Assembly (NCBI GenBank): GCA_003249035.1 | Contig: QBMK01000004.1 | Span: forward strand, 62,001-126,000 | DNA length: 64,000 nt | Direction: 5' to 3' | From: Pseudanabaena sp. | GTDB lineage: Bacteria > Cyanobacteriota > Cyanobacteriia > Pseudanabaenales > Pseudanabaenaceae | In this document: piece by piece, positions 62,333 to 64,000 of the stretch | Position numbering within the stretch: position 1 is the stretch's first letter | Layout: every line of letters starts with the position of its first letter | The notes under the pieces: generated by a model | Told to the model about the DNA's origin: nothing | Seen by the model: only the letters and a program-made list of their open reading frames with translations | The model's database searches: none | Translations under genes and position numbers: made by a program

Positions 62333-62704
62333 TTAGTCATGATCAATGGGAATAGCAAATTGAAACCAGCGACGTTTGCGCTTGGCAAAAAAGTTACCGA
62401 ACTGTAACCGATAAACTTCATCCTCGTCTTGAGTTTCCAGATCTAAGTCTGAATTAGCGTAACTCGAACAAATCAGCGCATATCCTTCATCCTGCAATGA
62501 TTTGGATAAACCGATCACTTCGTGCTGATCTATTTTTCCTGCCTTGACCCTCATCGCACAAGCAGTACAAGCACCATTCAAACAGGAAAAAGGCAGGTTA
62601 ATACCTTGATCTTCTAAAGAATCAAGAATATAGCGATCGCCTTCGATATCAGCTTCGTAGACTTTATCCTTTTGGCGATCGTGAATACGAATGTGATAGG
62701 ACAT
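62333..62704 (-). CDS. Plant-type [2Fe-2S] ferredoxin with C-terminal extension (FdC-like)
   Basis: A 123-residue protein. The cluster ligands are CLNGACTAC (CxxxxCxxC) and a fourth Cys in ALICSSYA, as in plant-type ferredoxins. Compared with the 97-residue photosynthetic PetF it has about 25 more residues after the last ligand (EVYRLQFGNFFAKRKRRWFQF), the mark of the FdC group, with basic rather than acidic surface at the end. It would carry electrons to a partner other than the usual FNR. leuD ends 5 bases upstream, so both may be on one transcript. Confidence 0.88.
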   Translation of the reverse strand: MSYHIRIHDRQKDKVYEADIEGDRYILDSLEDQGINLPFSCLNGACTACAMRVKAGKIDQHEVIGLSKSLQDEGYALICSSYANSDLDLETQDEDEVYRLQFGNFFAKRKRRWFQFAIPIDHD

Positions 62705-62709
62705 AGGTT

Positions 62710-63258
62710 TTACACACGAGTAGGAATCATGCCCGTTAACCGCGCATAATCAAATAATCCGCCTGCATCAATAACAGGTCGGACATCGCCGAGGGATTTC
62801 AATGCGAAAGTTTCGCCAGTCGTCTCATTAGTAATGAGATTGTTATCGAAATCAATGGTTGCTTCTTCCCCAGTTTTGAAGCGCTTAACCAAACAATCAA
62901 CCGATTCCCAAGGATATAACTCACCTGTTGCAGTGCAGTTACGGAAGAAAATTCTGGCATAGGACTGAGCAACTACAGCATCTAGTCCTGCTGCGCCAAG
63001 TGCGATCGGTGCATGTTCTCTTGAAGAGCCGCAACCAAAATTTTCACCCGCAACAATAATTGAATAAATCGTTTTGCTTTCGCCTTCAGGAATAAAGCGA
63101 TCGTAGCGATCGGGAAGCCCAATCATTGCATAGCTGCCAAGTTTCTCATACTCATCAGGTTTTGATGGTACAAGTGTGAGATATTCCGCAGGAATAATTT
63201 GATCAGTGTCAATATTGTCATCCAAGACAAATACTTTGCCTTTAATTGTCTTACTCAT
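62710..63258 (-). CDS. leuD: 3-isopropylmalate dehydratase small subunit
   Basis: A 182-residue swivelling subunit: GKVFVLDDNIDTDQIIPAEYL, IIVAGENFGCGSSREHAPIALGAAGLDAVVAQSYARIFFRN and the following TGELYP are the LeuD signatures. With LeuC (not in the window) it forms the second enzyme of leucine synthesis. The family's two-subunit split is usual. The ferredoxin gene begins 5 bases downstream. Confidence 0.95.
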   Translation of the reverse strand: MSKTIKGKVFVLDDNIDTDQIIPAEYLTLVPSKPDEYEKLGSYAMIGLPDRYDRFIPEGESKTIYSIIVAGENFGCGSSREHAPIALGAAGLDAVVAQSYARIFFRNCTATGELYPWESVDCLVKRFKTGEEATIDFDNNLITNETTGETFALKSLGDVRPVIDAGGLFDYARLTGMIPTRV

Positions 63259-63317
63259 AATCTTCGTTTATAAACTGCTGGTTAAACAGAAAGAGCGCTT
63301 GGAGATCTTTCTGCTGT

Positions 63318-63821
63318 CTAATCAAAATAAAATAGTGTGACAACCTTGCGTTGTTCTTCAGCATCCTGACAAGTTTGTAATAAAGTCTCACTACCATGAA
63401 ACGCAAAGCAAATCAGTTGCTGACACTTGGAAATGATTTCTTGGTTGCATCGGCTACTCGCTTCAGCCAAAGATAGAGTGTCATTCTCGCTATGCTCAAT
63501 TAAATGGATCACATTTTCTAGCTGTTCACGAGATTCATAGGGCTGTCTATCAAGACTTTGGGGTAAAATCACGGTTAACAAGTTAGGGTCGGCTCGTAAA
63601 GCGCCCCGAATCGCAGCAAAATTTGTACCTGTTGCTCCAGAGGTAATAATACTGTTACCAGATAGTGCCAAAGCATAGCTGAGCAGTTCGATTAGCAGTT
63701 GATGAGTTAATGGCACATGGCGGGAACCTAAAAACGCAATCCGCTTTGAGCCTTGCTGTTGTATCGTTGCAAGCTCTTGCAAAAAGTCGTCTAGCTTGGG
63801 TAGATTAATTGACTGAGTCAA
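63318..63821 (-). CDS. DprA/Smf-like Rossmann protein (recombination-mediator type)
   Basis: A 167-residue protein conserved in cyanobacteria. KRIAFLGSRHVPLTHQLLIELLSYALALSGNSIITSGATGTNFAAIRGALRADPNLLTVILP is the DprA-like nucleotide-fold core (GSR and SGAxGT motifs); CNQEIISKCQQLICFAFHGSETLL and KVVTLFYFD complete it. True DprA is about 300-370 residues with an extra domain; this short form is often labelled a DNA recombination-mediator protein A, but its biochemistry is unproven. The remaining 179 bases to the window end hold no gene. Confidence 0.75.
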   Translation of the reverse strand: MTQSINLPKLDDFLQELATIQQQGSKRIAFLGSRHVPLTHQLLIELLSYALALSGNSIITSGATGTNFAAIRGALRADPNLLTVILPQSLDRQPYESREQLENVIHLIEHSENDTLSLAEASSRCNQEIISKCQQLICFAFHGSETLLQTCQDAEEQRKVVTLFYFD

Positions 63822-64000
63822 ACAAATCCCTCTCGTTTACTACTTACTGAACGAATACATACACAATATCACTTAACCATAGAGAAGCAAACTATAGAGT
63901 TAATCAAGATTCGCGTGTCCTGAAATATATATACTATTTAATATTATTTTCACTCTAAGAGCCTGCGTAATGATCAAAAGATAAATAGCAATCTATCACA

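Overview
The window reads as a chromosomal segment of a cyanobacterium. It carries genes typical of that phylum: ndhM, the ARC6/Ftn2-type division protein, DUF2996, DUF928, DUF2499/DUF3593 and DUF1574 proteins, a ClpP3/ClpR pair, cphA, phylloquinone genes (menE, menC), dapL, and SmtA/SmtB. The octamer GCGATCGC (HIP1) recurs throughout, inside and outside genes. Gene content, moderate AT richness and absence of heterocyst genes would suit a Pseudanabaena-like filamentous or unicellular lineage, but the genus is inference.

Layout. 1-9 kb: end of an M48 membrane protease, a lone HNH nuclease beside a dead IS1-type transposase fragment, SelO, an RluA-type pseudouridine synthase, a TPR protein, a secreted glycosidase-like protein and an XPB-like helicase. 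9-17 kb: two tandem peptidoglycan-binding-repeat proteins with a membrane-anchored partner, ndhM, a group 2 sigma factor and a 1.2-kb AT-rich gene-free stretch. 17-31 kb: YggT, FabI, a Crp-like regulator, an MDR oxidoreductase, SSB, tRNA-Thr, a phasin-like protein, MenE, RecA and the division protein, then a TetR-recombinase fusion divergent from a delta-9 desaturase across two near-identical palindromic operators. 31-42 kb: acetyltransferases, PhoU, a nitrilase, cyanophycin synthetase with a PfkB kinase, and MenC. 42-53 kb: antiporter, ClpP3/ClpR, DapL, a Trypco1-type protein facing a Uma2 nuclease, HisZ, Obg and a CysQ-like phosphatase. 53-64 kb: smtA/smtB with operator, a DUF1574 protein, pilB-pilT-pilC, miaA, a membrane nuclease, a ferredoxin, leuD and a DprA-like protein.

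The most unusual feature is not a gene. More than twenty-five intergenic palindromes, often with perfectly paired arms of 20-38 bp, sit at gene ends and between genes. Many share one architecture: a foot resembling AAAACCC(C)AA, a variable but fully self-complementary middle, and a tip of the form GGCGC-NNN-GCGCC. Several fall into subfamilies with recognisable outer flanks (CCCTTCCC...GGGGAAGGG, or TTAAGTA...TACTTAA). Some stems include the last codons of a gene. Many probably act as bidirectional terminators, yet the variable-but-paired middle implies a process that creates or repairs palindromes.

I found no CRISPR array, prophage, complete insertion sequence or rRNA. One tRNA is present. 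The strongest candidates for something not widely described are the palindrome family and the TetR-recombinase fusion with its twin operators.
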